Below are positions 53,822 to 63,490 of a DNA stretch of 64,000 bases, one piece after another; positions within the stretch are counted from its first letter, which is position 1; every line of letters begins with the position of its first letter. Origin of the DNA: Corynebacterium parakroppenstedtii (GTDB lineage Bacteria > Actinomycetota > Actinomycetes > Mycobacteriales > Mycobacteriaceae); NCBI RefSeq assembly GCF_019754935.1, contig NZ_JAGSOA010000001.1, forward strand, positions 806,001 through 870,000. Direction: 5' to 3'. The position numbers were made by a program, and so were the translations under genes. Under the pieces are notes generated by a model. It searched no databases and was not told the DNA's origin. It saw nothing but the letters and a program-made list of their open reading frames with translations.

Positions 53822-55189
53822 CTATTTCTTCTTCCCTTTCTTAGCGGCCTTCCCCTTCTTCCCCTTCTTACGCTTCTCCGGCTGGTGGGCCCTGAGCTCC
53901 GCGCGGTCCTGGACCACAATGACCTGCCCACCATCACCCGGATCGGGCTTCGGAATAACATCCGCCGGGTCGATCAGATATACGCGCTTACCGTCCAGAG
54001 TTAACCGTCGCGCCACCTCCAGAATCATGCGCCGCGCGACCCCATCCAACGCATGAACATCGGTCAGGTCCAGGGCCACCGCCGGCTCTTTAATCGTCGT
54101 GCTTGAGAACTCGCGGACAATCTTCTCCGCACCCGCGAAGCGCAAACTCCCCTGGATCGAATAGACCTTGATCTTCTGCGGCTTCACTCCCTGCGCCTTT
54201 TCGTCGTCAGTCAGGTCCTGGACCAGCACCGTCGTGTTGCGGATCACCGTCTGCACCGACGGAGGAACCTCCATGAGGTGGATCCCCATGTCGCGAGACA
54301 TCCGCTCAAAAAGACGCACACCGCGCACACTATTGCCATGTTCGTCCAGCCGAGGCGAGAACGTCGCCACCCCAATCTGACCAGGCAACGCGCCGATCAA
54401 ACCACCCGCGACGCCCGACTTAGCCGGGATGCCAACCTGGGTCACCCAGTCGCCCGCAGCGTCATACATGCCGCACGTCGTCATGACGCTCAGAACCTGG
54501 CGGACCACGCGACCCGACACCACTTTCTCGCCGGTGATCGGGTTAATGCCCTTGTTCGCCAAGGTCGCGGCCATGATCGCCAGGTCCCGCGTCGATACCA
54601 GAAGAGAGCAGGACCGCGTGTAGCCCTCCACGATCACCCGCGGATCCTGGGGGAATATGTCGTAGCTGCGGAGCATGTGGGCGATCGACAAGTTCCGGTG
54701 GGCGTGGTCCAGCTCCGAGCCACACACCCGCTCATCAACCTGCAGCCGACGGCCAGCAAACGCCGACAACCCGTCAATGATCCGCTGGAGGCGCTGACCC
54801 TGGGTCCAATCGTCACCGCCCACCAAGGAATGCGTCGTCAGCGCGCCAGCATTAATCATGGGGTTGAGCGGGCGACCTTCCTCGTCCAGGGACACCTCGT
54901 TGAAAGCCTCACCGGACGGTTCCACGCTGACACGCTTCAAGACATCGCGAAAACCACGGTCTTCCAGGGCAAGCGCATACACAAATGGCTTCGCGATCGA
55001 CTGAATGGTGAACTCAGTCTCCGTATCGCCGGAGCCGTACACTTTGCCGTCGATCGTCGCTAAGCTGACACCGAATCTCTCGGGATCAACATTGGCTAGT
55101 TCCGGAATGTAGCTCGCGGGAGCACCCCGATCACCTGGGCGAACGTCCTCGAGAACCTCGTCCAAATAATCAGTGACCATGGATTTCAT
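53822..55189 (-). CDS. glsA: Glutaminase A fused to a C-terminal STAS domain
   Basis: The 455-residue protein starts with a beta-lactamase-fold glutaminase (about 10-310), which hydrolyses glutamine to glutamate. Its Ser-Lys pair is in EFTIQSIAKPFVYAL; NPMINAGALTTHSLV, YTRSCSLLVSTRDLAIMAA and GIPAKSGVAGGL are also diagnostic. A STAS domain follows (about 335-420: SIQGSLRFAGAEKI, ALDLTDVHALDGVARRM). The last 20 residues are almost only Lys, Gly and Ala. STAS fusion to glutaminase occurs in other bacteria and is thought to be regulatory; the Lys tail is unusual. ATG 55177 is an alternative start. Confidence 0.92.
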   Translation of the reverse strand: MKSMVTDYLDEVLEDVRPGDRGAPASYIPELANVDPERFGVSLATIDGKVYGSGDTETEFTIQSIAKPFVYALALEDRGFRDVLKRVSVEPSGEAFNEVSLDEEGRPLNPMINAGALTTHSLVGGDDWTQGQRLQRIIDGLSAFAGRRLQVDERVCGSELDHAHRNLSIAHMLRSYDIFPQDPRVIVEGYTRSCSLLVSTRDLAIMAATLANKGINPITGEKVVSGRVVRQVLSVMTTCGMYDAAGDWVTQVGIPAKSGVAGGLIGALPGQIGVATFSPRLDEHGNSVRGVRLFERMSRDMGIHLMEVPPSVQTVIRNTTVLVQDLTDDEKAQGVKPQKIKVYSIQGSLRFAGAEKIVREFSSTTIKEPAVALDLTDVHALDGVARRMILEVARRLTLDGKRVYLIDPADVIPKPDPGDGGQVIVVQDRAELRAHQPEKRKKGKKGKAAKKGKKK

Positions 55190-55215
55190 AGAGTTTTGCT
55201 CCGATCATTCATCAA

Positions 55216-55767
55216 TCATTCATAGGTGTGAACCATCACCTTGTATGTACTACCCTCAGACTCCCTCGTCGTCAGGTAGCGGAAACCAAGTTTCTCATAC
55301 AAGGCCTGGGCACGGTCATTGCCCTTCTCTACACACAAACTCACTCCCGGGCGCCCATCATCCCGCGCCTGATCCAGAGCCGCCGTCAATAAACGACGGC
55401 CGAGACCCCCACCCGTGTGGCCTGGCGCCAATGCAATCGCCACCTCCGGATACTTCTCCTCCACGAAACCGGTCCCCGGATCCTCCGCGGTAAACGTACG
55501 CAACCACGCCGCACCAATCGGCTCACCAGCCTGAACCGCAATCACTCCGCCCTGGTCAGGGGTCCACTTGCCGACGTAGTGACGGTCGGATTCGGAAAAG
55601 TCCTGCTCCTGGGCAGCGTCCTCATCGCCCCACGTCTCCGTCAAGTGATTCATGCGGATCAGGAAATCCCTATCCTCCTCCTGAGCTCGCCGGATCGTCA
55701 CATCCTCGTCACCACGGGAAACCGCTGAACCACGTGAAGCACCTGAAACGTGTGAAACCCCTGCCAT
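55216..55767 (-). CDS. GNAT family N-acetyltransferase
   Basis: The 183-residue protein has a GNAT fold: IRRAQEEDRDFLIRM at the first strand, the acetyl-CoA loop region LAPGHTGGGLGRRLLTAALDQ, and GVSLCVEKGNDRAQALYEKLGF at the C-terminal half. The substrate is unknown. ATG 55767 is chosen because AAAGGAAG lies 2 nt and GGAGG 11 nt upstream; an open frame extends to 55818 without support. It precedes the glutaminase gene by 26 bp and may be co-transcribed with it. Confidence 0.85.
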   Translation of the reverse strand: MAGVSHVSGASRGSAVSRGDEDVTIRRAQEEDRDFLIRMNHLTETWGDEDAAQEQDFSESDRHYVGKWTPDQGGVIAVQAGEPIGAAWLRTFTAEDPGTGFVEEKYPEVAIALAPGHTGGGLGRRLLTAALDQARDDGRPGVSLCVEKGNDRAQALYEKLGFRYLTTRESEGSTYKVMVHTYE

Positions 55768-55904
55768 TCTTCCTTTAACCTCCTCATCGATGAAGCGACG
55801 TGCTCGCGGGCCGACCACCTAAGCACAACGCCCCTACCCTAACGCCCGCTCGCGAGCCCTTCCACTACCCACATTCTGGTGCACCGAAACATACACGCGC
55901 ACAG

Positions 55905-55910
55905 TACGAT
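55905..55910 (+). promoter_or_regulatory. -10 element of the GH5 gene
   Basis: TACGAT lies 7 nt before ATG 55918. Confidence 0.45.
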
Positions 55911-55917
55911 AACAACT

Positions 55918-57531
55918 ATGAAAACTCATTCCCCGGGCGCACTCCCCCGCCCGAGCAGCTCCCCCGCGCCACACCGCGCATCGTTTGCAACACGTACCCG
56001 CGGGTTGGCGGCAACACATAGTCGCGCACTCTTCGCCATCGTCGCAGCCGCCGTGCTGGTGGCGTCGGCAATGACTCTGATACCACGCACAGCACTCGCC
56101 GGAAGCCAACAGGAACCGGCCTCCATCACCGCACGAGGGCACATCGGGCAAAGTGGAAAATGGTACACCGACGGCAGCGGCCGCGCGGTCCTCACCCAAG
56201 GCGTCAACATGGTGTACAAACACCCGCCGTACACCGCCGAAGCCGGTGGCTTCAACGAGGACGACGCCGACTGGCTTGCCAAGGAAGGTTTTGACTCCGT
56301 CCGCCTGGGCATCATTTGGAAAGCTGTCGAGCCCGAACCGGGACAGTACGACGACGCATACCTAGACTCCATCGCGAACACCGTCAAGATGCTGGGCAAA
56401 CGCGGCATCATGACGCTGATCGACGCCCACCAGGACATGTACAACGAGAAGTTCGAAGGCGAATTCGCCCCTGACTGGGCGGTTATCGACGACGGCCTGC
56501 CGAGCCTTCTGAAAGTCGGCTTCCCGACTAACCAAGCGGTCAATATCGGCCTGATCCGCGCCTATGACAACTTTTTGACGAACAAGCCCGGCCCCGGGGG
56601 CGTTGGCCTGCAAGACCGCTACGCCGCCATGTGGAAGCACGTCGCTGAAAAAATGGGCTCACTACCAGGCATGATGGGGTACGACATTATGAATGAGCCG
56701 TGGCCCGGCAGCGCGTACCCCTTATGCTACCTCGCCCTCGGTGATTGTGGGGCGGCCACCCAGCACCTCGACGCGTTGCACCAAAAGGCCGCCGATTCCA
56801 TCACCTCGGTGGACCCCCAGGCAATCGTTCACTACGAGCCGTACTCCATGTGGAATATGGGGTTCAACACTCGGCCGACCGCGCCGCGAGTCCCGGCATC
56901 TGCGGGAACCGCGCTCAGCTGGCACGTGTACTGCCCCACCAATGCCATCGCTGGCACCTACACGGGATGCACCATCCCCGACGGCATCACCTTCAACAAT
57001 GCCGACAACGTATCCGCGGCTAACAATTCGGCAACGCTGCTCTCCGAATTCGGCGCGACCGACGACGCTGACACTCTGCTCGGCGTCACGAACCTGGCCC
57101 GCCAGCACCTCACCGGATGGCAATACTGGTCCTACTGCGGATGTGACGATCCGACCACCCAGAACCAGAAAGAACAAGGCATCGTCGCTGATCCCACCGT
57201 TGGTGGACCCGTCACTGCCGACGCTGTCAACAAGGACAAGCTCGCCATTGTTGCGGCGCCGCACCTGCGTGCTGCTGCGGGAACTCCGACGTCGACAAAC
57301 TGGGATCCGAAGGCAAAAACCTATACCGCCAGCTGGACGACGGACCGCGTGGACGGCAAGGGAACGTTCGATAGCGACATCACCAGCGAGATCGTCGTTC
57401 CTACCGTGAACTACCCCAATGGGTTCAGCATCAATGTTGAAGGTGGAACGGCGGAGGTCGCCAAGGACGGCACGACAGTGCATGTCACGGCGCACGACAA
57501 GAACGTGCGGATCACGATCGCGCCGAAATAG
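55918..57531 (+). CDS. Secreted glycoside hydrolase family 5, endoglycoceramidase-like
   Basis: The 537-residue protein has a long signal region (hydrophobic core about 40-58: LFAIVAAAVLVASAMTLI, then ALAGS). The GH5 barrel begins GKWYTDGSGRAVLTQGVNMV. The acid/base Glu is in MGYDIMNEPWPGS and the nucleophile Glu in LLSEFGATDD. GWQYWSYCGCDD and a C-terminal beta domain complete it. The combination resembles endoglycosylceramidases such as Rhodococcus EGC, which release the whole glycan from glycosphingolipids and leave ceramide. A different beta-glucosidic substrate is possible. It is convergent with the DUF3017 gene. Confidence 0.82.
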   Translation: MKTHSPGALPRPSSSPAPHRASFATRTRGLAATHSRALFAIVAAAVLVASAMTLIPRTALAGSQQEPASITARGHIGQSGKWYTDGSGRAVLTQGVNMVYKHPPYTAEAGGFNEDDADWLAKEGFDSVRLGIIWKAVEPEPGQYDDAYLDSIANTVKMLGKRGIMTLIDAHQDMYNEKFEGEFAPDWAVIDDGLPSLLKVGFPTNQAVNIGLIRAYDNFLTNKPGPGGVGLQDRYAAMWKHVAEKMGSLPGMMGYDIMNEPWPGSAYPLCYLALGDCGAATQHLDALHQKAADSITSVDPQAIVHYEPYSMWNMGFNTRPTAPRVPASAGTALSWHVYCPTNAIAGTYTGCTIPDGITFNNADNVSAANNSATLLSEFGATDDADTLLGVTNLARQHLTGWQYWSYCGCDDPTTQNQKEQGIVADPTVGGPVTADAVNKDKLAIVAAPHLRAAAGTPTSTNWDPKAKTYTASWTTDRVDGKGTFDSDITSEIVVPTVNYPNGFSINVEGGTAEVAKDGTTVHVTAHDKNVRITIAPK

Positions 57532-57578
57532 ACGGTGCGAGGTCAACGGGCACGGCGGGTCTAGATGACCTGGCCGGC

Positions 57579-57971
57579 CTACCCGGCCATCGCGTCCATC
57601 GACACGGCTAAGTACAGCACCACCAGGCCCACTCCGAAACAAAACGCAACATCAAAGCGACGAGAGCGGACGGAGAGAACGCCGAGCGTTTCCGAATCGC
57701 ACGTCGCCCGGGCGATGGCCAGCCACACCATGCTGGCCCCCATCACGAACGACCCCCGACGCCAGTGCTCGAACGCGACAAAGAGCGCGGCAACAGACAT
57801 TCCGACCACAAATAGGGCCACCGCGATACGCTGGTACATCAACGGGATGCGAGAGACGAAATCCCCGTCGTGTGGGTTCGACAGCATCGACTTCTGTGAC
57901 GTGGTCCCCCGCAGATGGTCCCCCCACTTCACGTATGCGTCGGGAATGGGTGTCTTCCCTGCGCCGCTCAT
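57579..57971 (-). CDS. DUF3017 family membrane protein
   Basis: The 130-residue protein has a hydrophilic N-terminus (1-45) and three hydrophobic helices (about 48-65, 75-88 and 107-125). The arrangement and place directly after folD, overlapping by 4 bp (ATGA), fit DUF3017, an actinobacterial family commonly located there. Function unknown. The first 30 residues ([14 protein letters not shown]) are not part of the usual core. Confidence 0.75.
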   Translation of the reverse strand: MSGAGKTPIPDAYVKWGDHLRGTTSQKSMLSNPHDGDFVSRIPLMYQRIAVALFVVGMSVAALFVAFEHWRRGSFVMGASMVWLAIARATCDSETLGVLSVRSRRFDVAFCFGVGLVVLYLAVSMDAMAG

Positions 57972-58825
57972 TTAGCTATCCCCGCCAAACGCTCACCGCG
58001 TTCCACCACGTTCGCCATCAGGAATGAACGCGTCATGGGCCCGACGCCCCCGGGGTTCGGGCTCACCCACGCTGCTTTGTCCCACACATCGGGCGCGACG
58101 TCGCCCGTCAGCTTGCCGTCGACACGAGAAACACCCACATCCAAGACGGCCGCACCGGGCTTAATCATGTCAGCGGTGAGCATGTGTGGTTTACCGGCTG
58201 CGGCAATAACGACGTCGGCCGCGCGAGTCTCGGCCGCCACATCCTTTGTCCCCGTGTGGCACAGGGTCACCGTGCTGTTCTCACTTCGACGGGTCAACAT
58301 CAACCCGAGCGGTCGGCCGACCGTAATCCCCCTGCCGATGATGACGACTTTCGCGCCATTGAGTTCCACACCGAAACGTCGTAACAAATGAATGCAGCCA
58401 TTGGGTGTACAGGGCAGCGGGGCCGGCTCATTCAGCACCAGCTTCCCTAAGTTCACCGGATGCAGGCCATCGGCGTCTTTCTCCGGGTCAATCTGCTCCA
58501 ACACGACGTTCTCATCCAGATGCTTCGGCAACGGGAGCTGCACAATATAGCCGGTGCAGGTGTCGTCGGCATTGAGCTCATCGATAACAGCCGATAGGTC
58601 CTCCTGGGAAATATCCGACGGGAGGTCCTTACGAATGGAACGGATGCCGATCTGCTCGCAGTCCTTGTGCTTCATGCGGACGTACGCTTGGCTGCCGGGA
58701 TCATCACCAACCAGTACTGTGCCTAAACCCGGCTGGTAACCAGCATCTTTTAACGCTGCGACACGACGGGTGAGATCCTCGATGATCTCCGAGCGGTACA
58801 AACGTCCATCAAGCGAAGAAGCCAT
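57968..58825 (-). CDS. folD: Bifunctional methylenetetrahydrofolate dehydrogenase / methenyltetrahydrofolate cyclohydrolase
   Basis: The 285-residue enzyme interconverts 5,10-methylene- and 10-formyl-tetrahydrofolate with NADP. Signature sites are [20 protein letters not shown] (catalytic Tyr and Lys), [14 protein letters not shown], the nucleotide loop [17 protein letters not shown] and [17 protein letters not shown]. Length is standard. ATG 58825 has no clear ribosome-binding site. The downstream DUF3017 gene is translationally coupled. Confidence 0.96.
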   Translation of the reverse strand: MASSLDGRLYRSEIIEDLTRRVAALKDAGYQPGLGTVLVGDDPGSQAYVRMKHKDCEQIGIRSIRKDLPSDISQEDLSAVIDELNADDTCTGYIVQLPLPKHLDENVVLEQIDPEKDADGLHPVNLGKLVLNEPAPLPCTPNGCIHLLRRFGVELNGAKVVIIGRGITVGRPLGLMLTRRSENSTVTLCHTGTKDVAAETRAADVVIAAAGKPHMLTADMIKPGAAVLDVGVSRVDGKLTGDVAPDVWDKAAWVSPNPGGVGPMTRSFLMANVVERGERLAGIAK

Positions 58826-58984
58826 GCCGACAGTATAACGAACCCGCTTATTCTCGCTTCCGGGTTCTTTATGGATTTTTCTGGCTTCTTTATGGGATTT
58901 TCCGGGTGAAAATTACGGGTACGACGTAGGCGCTCTAGTTTTCCGCAGCGCTCACGAGTTACCTGCAGTGCTACAGCACTTTTG

Positions 58985-59371
58985 CTACGCGCAGAGTCCG
59001 ATAGTGATGAGAATGACGGCCAGCAGAGGGAGTGACCCCTGCTTGACGGCTGCACTGCGATTGTCGGGCGACCACACCCACAACACAAGCGCCGCTGCGA
59101 GCATCGACCCCACCCCTGCGAGGGCTAAAGCACCGCCGACGGCCGTCGCTCCGGCGACCAAGAAACCGAGGGCCACGAACACCTCGAGGGCGAGAAAGAG
59201 GTTATAAAAACCCTGGTTAAACGCTAGTTCTTTTGTGGATACTGCTTCGTCTTCACTCATCCCGAATACTGATCGCGCGCGAGAATGAGTCCACGCCACC
59301 GACTCTAAATAAAAGATGAACACGTGGAGGAGGGCCGCAAGAGCAGCAACAACTGCACCTAAGAAGATCAT
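58985..59371 (-). CDS. DUF1304 family membrane protein
   Basis: The 128-residue protein has four hydrophobic helices. The family pattern is visible: LLHVFIFYLESVAWT after the first helix, KELAFNQGFYNLFLALE, then GFLVAGATAVGGALALAGVGSM, and a last helix LPLLAVILITIGL. Conserved Glu in YLES and Asn-Gln in FNQGFYN mark DUF1304. Function unknown. It stands alone between folD and the interrupted gene. Confidence 0.85.
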   Translation of the reverse strand: MIFLGAVVAALAALLHVFIFYLESVAWTHSRARSVFGMSEDEAVSTKELAFNQGFYNLFLALEVFVALGFLVAGATAVGGALALAGVGSMLAAALVLWVWSPDNRSAAVKQGSLPLLAVILITIGLCA

Positions 59372-59571
59372 GAGTGGATACTCTACTTAACGTCCCTAGC
59401 TAACGTGTCTGCAGATGTGACAGGGCGGTCGTCATACACACCAACAACCCCACTAACACAAACAAGTCTCACGCTGAGCCACTCACCATAAACACGGTGA
59501 CCAACTAAGTATGAGGACGCCCTTCTCCGTGACCGTGAGGAGGTGCGTCGAAGAAACTAGTCCGAGGGTTG

Positions 59572-60204
59572 TTACGCGGCTACTAGGTAATTCGCTGCGC
59601 GATCTGTCATAGCGCCGGTAGCCTTCATAAAATCGGCAACAGTCGCTGAATCCCTGAGTGGAAGGTTTGCAATTGGCGTCGCGCCCATCGGCTTATCTCC
59701 TGCTTCTGTTGTGAAAACCGTCTGCCATTGAATATTGTCTCCAACTGGCATACAGAGGTAGACGCGGTCCACGGTGCCAATCTGATTGAGAACATCGCTG
59801 AGCATATTGTCCGGGAGTGCGACAACAGCGATAATATCCCCTGTTGAGGCGTACCCATTATCGAAAGTATGAACATACTCGGGATGCGTGATTAGTTCAT
59901 TTTTAACTGCATCAACGATATGGCGACGGGTTAGCATCTTGTTTCCATTGCGGTCTTGTCGCGTGCGTACCCATATGTCTGGATATGCGTCGTCAGCCGC
60001 ACGCACACAGCGTTCGTGAAACTCTTCAAGCTCAATCGAATCTTGTGAGACGTCGCGTAGCAGCGCAAGAGCGGATTTCACATCATTACGCGCTTCGACG
60101 AGAGTGTTACCCGAACCGTACGCGGACTAGCTAACTCCATAGGCTTCCCACTGCGGATCCTGGTTTTCGTAGCAACGGAAGACAACTGGTTGAATTGTGG
60201 CCAT
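59572..60204 (-). pseudogene. Interrupted gene with in-frame TAG, possibly HicB-like
   Basis: From ATG 60204 the frame reads MATIQPVVFRCYENQDPQWE, then AYGVS and TAG (60129-60127). It goes on without shift as SAYGSGNTLVEARNDVKSAL for 184 further codons to a normal stop. The sense of the sequence on both sides of the TAG is continuous, so one base change interrupts the gene 25 codons in. YGSGNTLVEARND recalls the HicB fold, in which a Gly-x-Thr-x-x-Glu-Ala block follows a beta hairpin. No HicA partner is adjacent. GTG 60081 could start a shortened product of 169 residues, but lacks a good ribosome-binding site. Confidence 0.7.
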
Positions 60205-60379
60205 TTGTCCCGCACCCCCCTTTTTTAGCTAGTCCCCTCACTGGACTGTCCCGTGATTTTAAGACTAGCCGGCCAATGGAACATACCTCGTACTGTTCCT
60301 GAGTGGGCGTCCCCCGCGCCCACTGTCAAGAAGGCCCTAGCGTGGTTTGGGTATGACGTTGCCCGTCGACTTCAACCCG

Positions 60380-61588
60380 CTACTTCAGTTCTTTAGAGCT
60401 CAGCCCCAGCTCACGGCGAGCAACAACCAACTGCTGGATCTGCTGCGTTCCCTCGAAGATGTCCAGGATCTTAGAATCGCGCGCCCACTTTTCCAGAAGC
60501 TCGCGTTCAGAGTAGCCCCACGGTCCAGCCAGTTCCACAGCCTTGAGGGTGATATGCGTGCCGACACGCCCCGCCTTCGCCTTCGCAATCGACGCTTCCT
60601 TGGTGTTGGGCTTCTTATTATCCGCCATCCACGCCGCACGCAACGTCAACAAGTACGCGGATTCCCAGTCGCTCTCCAAATCGAGGTATTCCGCGACCGC
60701 GGCTGACTGAGCATACTTGGGCTTGTCATAATCAATGACCTCACCAGCATCTTCCAGCACCTCGCGGAGCTTTTCCAACGCGCCACGAGCACACCCGATA
60801 GCCATCGCCGCCACCAGCGGGCGCGTGTTATCGAACGTCGCCATTGCACCGGCAAAGCCCTTCTTCGTGCTCACCTCTGGCGAACCCAACAGGTTTTCCT
60901 TCGGTACGCGCACATTATCCAGGCGCAATACCGCAGTGTCCGACGCCTTAATACCTAACTTGTGCTCCAAGCGTTCCACTGTGAAGCCGTCGGCTGACTT
61001 CGGAACGACGAACGACTTGATAGCCGCCCGACCTTTGGACTTATCCACACTCGCCCACACGACGACGTGGTCGGAGCGCTCACCGGCCGTCACGAAGATC
61101 TTTTCACCGTTAATGACGTACTCGTCGCCGTCGAGAGTTGCTGTTGTTGACACGGCAGCGGAATCCGAACCAAAACCAGGCTCGGTGATGGCCATCGACG
61201 CCCACACCTTGCCGATGCGCTCCAACTGCTCATCCGTTGCAACGGCCGCGATGGCGGAGTTTCCGAGGCCCTGGTACGGGATGGATAGCGTGAGGGCCAC
61301 ATCGCCCCAGCACAGCTCCAACACGTTCAGCACCGCGGCCATATTTCCGCCATTGCGGATGCCGTCGGACTTTTTCTTCTTATCGCCGCGACCACCCGAC
61401 GCGCCTGCCATACCGCGGCCAGCGTCGGCCATACCTTCCACCATGCTGGCCATGGTGTCGAGTTCGACGGGGCGCTCGTGCTCGGCGAGGTCGTACTTAC
61501 GGGAAATGGGTCGGAAGATTTCGGCGGCCGCCTGATGGCCAGGGTTCGCACTCTTCTTCAAGAAGCCAGGAAGTTCTAGGTTAATCAT
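60380..61588 (-). CDS. Acyl-CoA dehydrogenase (FadE23-like)
   Basis: The 402-residue flavoenzyme carries out the first step of acyl-CoA beta-oxidation or a related dehydrogenation. Diagnostic stretches are MAITEPGFGSDSAAVSTTA (FAD/substrate), YVINGEKIFVTAGERSDHVV and the catalytic-base end SKILDIFEGTQQIQQLVVAR with its Glu. An insert rich in Lys and Gly (about 60-75, GDKKKKSDG) lies near the N-terminus. It is paired with a second acyl-CoA dehydrogenase upstream, like FadE23/FadE24 of mycobacteria, and may form a hetero-oligomer. ATG 61588 lies 127 bp downstream of that gene's stop. Confidence 0.88.
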   Translation of the reverse strand: MINLELPGFLKKSANPGHQAAAEIFRPISRKYDLAEHERPVELDTMASMVEGMADAGRGMAGASGGRGDKKKKSDGIRNGGNMAAVLNVLELCWGDVALTLSIPYQGLGNSAIAAVATDEQLERIGKVWASMAITEPGFGSDSAAVSTTATLDGDEYVINGEKIFVTAGERSDHVVVWASVDKSKGRAAIKSFVVPKSADGFTVERLEHKLGIKASDTAVLRLDNVRVPKENLLGSPEVSTKKGFAGAMATFDNTRPLVAAMAIGCARGALEKLREVLEDAGEVIDYDKPKYAQSAAVAEYLDLESDWESAYLLTLRAAWMADNKKPNTKEASIAKAKAGRVGTHITLKAVELAGPWGYSERELLEKWARDSKILDIFEGTQQIQQLVVARRELGLSSKELK

Positions 61589-61715
61589 GATTGTGTCCCT
61601 CCGGGGTCACATAAGAGCGTTTAACGCTGTGGGTTTTATTCGGTTAACAACATCGTGTTCATGTGTGCGTGCATCGCGGGCCAAGTGCCAGCTCACGCGG
61701 GTTCTGGCTAGCCGT

Positions 61716-63230
61716 TTACAGAACGATCGTTCCTTCAGCGACGCCGATTGCACGCAGATCCCTGTACCACCGCTCCACGGGATGCTCCTTGGTATAACCA
61801 TGACCACCCAGCAACTGGACTCCGTCTGACCCGATCGCCATGCCCTTCTCAGCCGCCAAGTCACGGGCCAGAGCGGCCTCGCGGTGGAACGTGAGCCCCT
61901 GGTCCGCGCGGGAGCAACCACGCAGCGCGACCAAACGCATGCCATCGAGTTCAATGCGGATATTCGCCACCGCGAACGCCACCGCCTGACGGTGAGAAAT
62001 CGGCTCACCAAACGCCTGACGCTCGTTGACGTACGGCTTCACATAGTCCAGCACCGCCGAACATGCCCCCACAGCCAACGCGGCCCAGCCCAACCGGGAC
62101 CGTCGAATAATGTTCCGGTAGTCGCTCTCCCTGTCCTCGGCAGAACGATCCGCCCCACCAAGAACGTTCGACGCGGGAACGCGCACGTCGTTCAAGAGCA
62201 GCCGGCCCAGTCCTGCCGCGCGCAATCCCATGCTCGGATCGGGCTCAATCACGACGCCATCAGCATCGGATTCGACGATGACCAGCGTCGGAGCGTCGTC
62301 AAGCATGGTGGCGACGACGAATAGTTCGCAGTTACCAGCGTCGGGAACCAAGGCCTTGACGCCCTCGATCACCACGTCATCGCCCTCGCGGCGAGCAGTC
62401 GTCGACAAGGAGAAAGGATCGAACAGCGGCTGAGGCTCGGCGACGGACACCGCGGAGATCGGAATATCCTCGCCCGCGAACGCCGGCAAATACGTGCGCT
62501 GCTGCTCGTCCGAGCCGTACGCGGTCAAGGTCGCGGCGACACCGGCCGGGGCCATCACGGAGAGGGCAATGCCCGGATCGGCGTGGGCTAGCGCCTCCGT
62601 GACGAGGAAATTCGTCGTGAGATTGGACCCGGTAGCGATTCCCTCGAATTCCTCCGGAACGTTCACCATCGAAATGCCCAGGCCAAGAGCCTCTTTGCGG
62701 AGGTCCTCAGAGACGGCCGCCGCTTCGTCGGCATCGTGGGCCGCGGGGCTAATGCGCTTCTCAGCGAAATCCTTGATCGTCTCGACGATCATCTCCTGGT
62801 CCTCATCGGGCGTGAGGTCCCACACGATCTTCTTGGATTCCGCAGCCTTTTCCTCGGCCTCGGCGTCGGGTTTTTCGTCGCCAATCTTCTTATCGTCCCC
62901 CAGCCCGAGGAAGGGGAGGCGAATCGGGGACTGCCCGCTGGTGACCCGCTTAAATTCGCGGGTTGCCGCGCCGAGAGACTTCATGCCTGTCTTCGTCGAC
63001 TCATAGGCAATGCGGTCGATGCGTTCATTGAGGCCATACTTCGCGGCGAAATCGGAGCCGGTGACTCGCGTCAACAGGCGCATCGCCGTGCCCATCGCGT
63101 CCCGCTTAATGCTATTTTTCCCGACGGTTGAGTCGTTGCCGTCAGAGTTCTTGCCGCGGGATTTTGCAGCGTTGTCGCGGGCGCCTGCCGCGGAGCCAGA
63201 GCCATTGTCGCGTTCATTCGTTGAAGACAT
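61716..63230 (-). CDS. Acyl-CoA dehydrogenase (FadE24-like) with N-terminal extension
   Basis: The protein has 504 residues. The first 140 are a charged extension with Glu/Lys-rich low complexity (about 112-130). The dehydrogenase core follows: DEDQEMIVETIKDFAEKRI, ALAHADPGIALSVMAPAGVA, ISAVSVAEPQPLFDPF, and a C-terminal GYTKEHPVERWYRDLRAIGV with the Glu of AEGTI at the very end. The core is shorter at the C-terminus than usual and its substrate-binding sequence differs from the partner's. The pair order (FadE24 type first) matches the mycobacterial operon. A palindrome-rich promoter region precedes it. Confidence 0.85.
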   Translation of the reverse strand: MSSTNERDNGSGSAAGARDNAAKSRGKNSDGNDSTVGKNSIKRDAMGTAMRLLTRVTGSDFAAKYGLNERIDRIAYESTKTGMKSLGAATREFKRVTSGQSPIRLPFLGLGDDKKIGDEKPDAEAEEKAAESKKIVWDLTPDEDQEMIVETIKDFAEKRISPAAHDADEAAAVSEDLRKEALGLGISMVNVPEEFEGIATGSNLTTNFLVTEALAHADPGIALSVMAPAGVAATLTAYGSDEQQRTYLPAFAGEDIPISAVSVAEPQPLFDPFSLSTTARREGDDVVIEGVKALVPDAGNCELFVVATMLDDAPTLVIVESDADGVVIEPDPSMGLRAAGLGRLLLNDVRVPASNVLGGADRSAEDRESDYRNIIRRSRLGWAALAVGACSAVLDYVKPYVNERQAFGEPISHRQAVAFAVANIRIELDGMRLVALRGCSRADQGLTFHREAALARDLAAEKGMAIGSDGVQLLGGHGYTKEHPVERWYRDLRAIGVAEGTIVL

Positions 63231-63289
63231 TAAAGGCCTTTCGGTCGTTCGTGTCGGCCACGCACCGGTCGACGATGCATTGCCAGGAA

Positions 63290-63301
63290 GCTTACATAAG
63301 C
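63290..63301 (-). promoter_or_regulatory. Palindrome upstream of the FadE24-like gene
   Basis: GCTTA-CA-TAAGC, perfect 5-bp arms, 60 bp before the gene start. Candidate operator for a fatty-acid regulator; identity unknown. Confidence 0.4.
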
Positions 63302-63400
63302 ATAACGCACAAGCGCGTGATCGGTATCACAATTACGAAAGAAAACCGGCAAAGCCACGATCAGGGCCCCACTGAAAGCGAGCTCACGAGAAAAGCCCCA

Positions 63401-63414
63401 GGTGAGTACTCACC
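63401..63414 (-). terminator. Perfect palindrome after the LysX/LysS-type gene
   Basis: GGTGAGTACTCACC, flanked by CCC and GGG, can form a hairpin just beyond the stop codon of the upstream gene. It could be its terminator or an operator for the fadE genes. Confidence 0.45.
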
Positions 63415-63490
63415 CAGGGCCACGGCACGCTAGTTACCGCGTACGGTCTACGGTTCGCAGATTACGACACGCGGATTGCCGCTCCGGCTC

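Noticed and set aside
49716..60129. Global recoding of TAG as an amino acid
   Set aside because: Conserved genes such as accBC and icd end properly in TAG at the family's normal C-terminus, so TAG still acts as stop. Only local read-through or mutation is considered.
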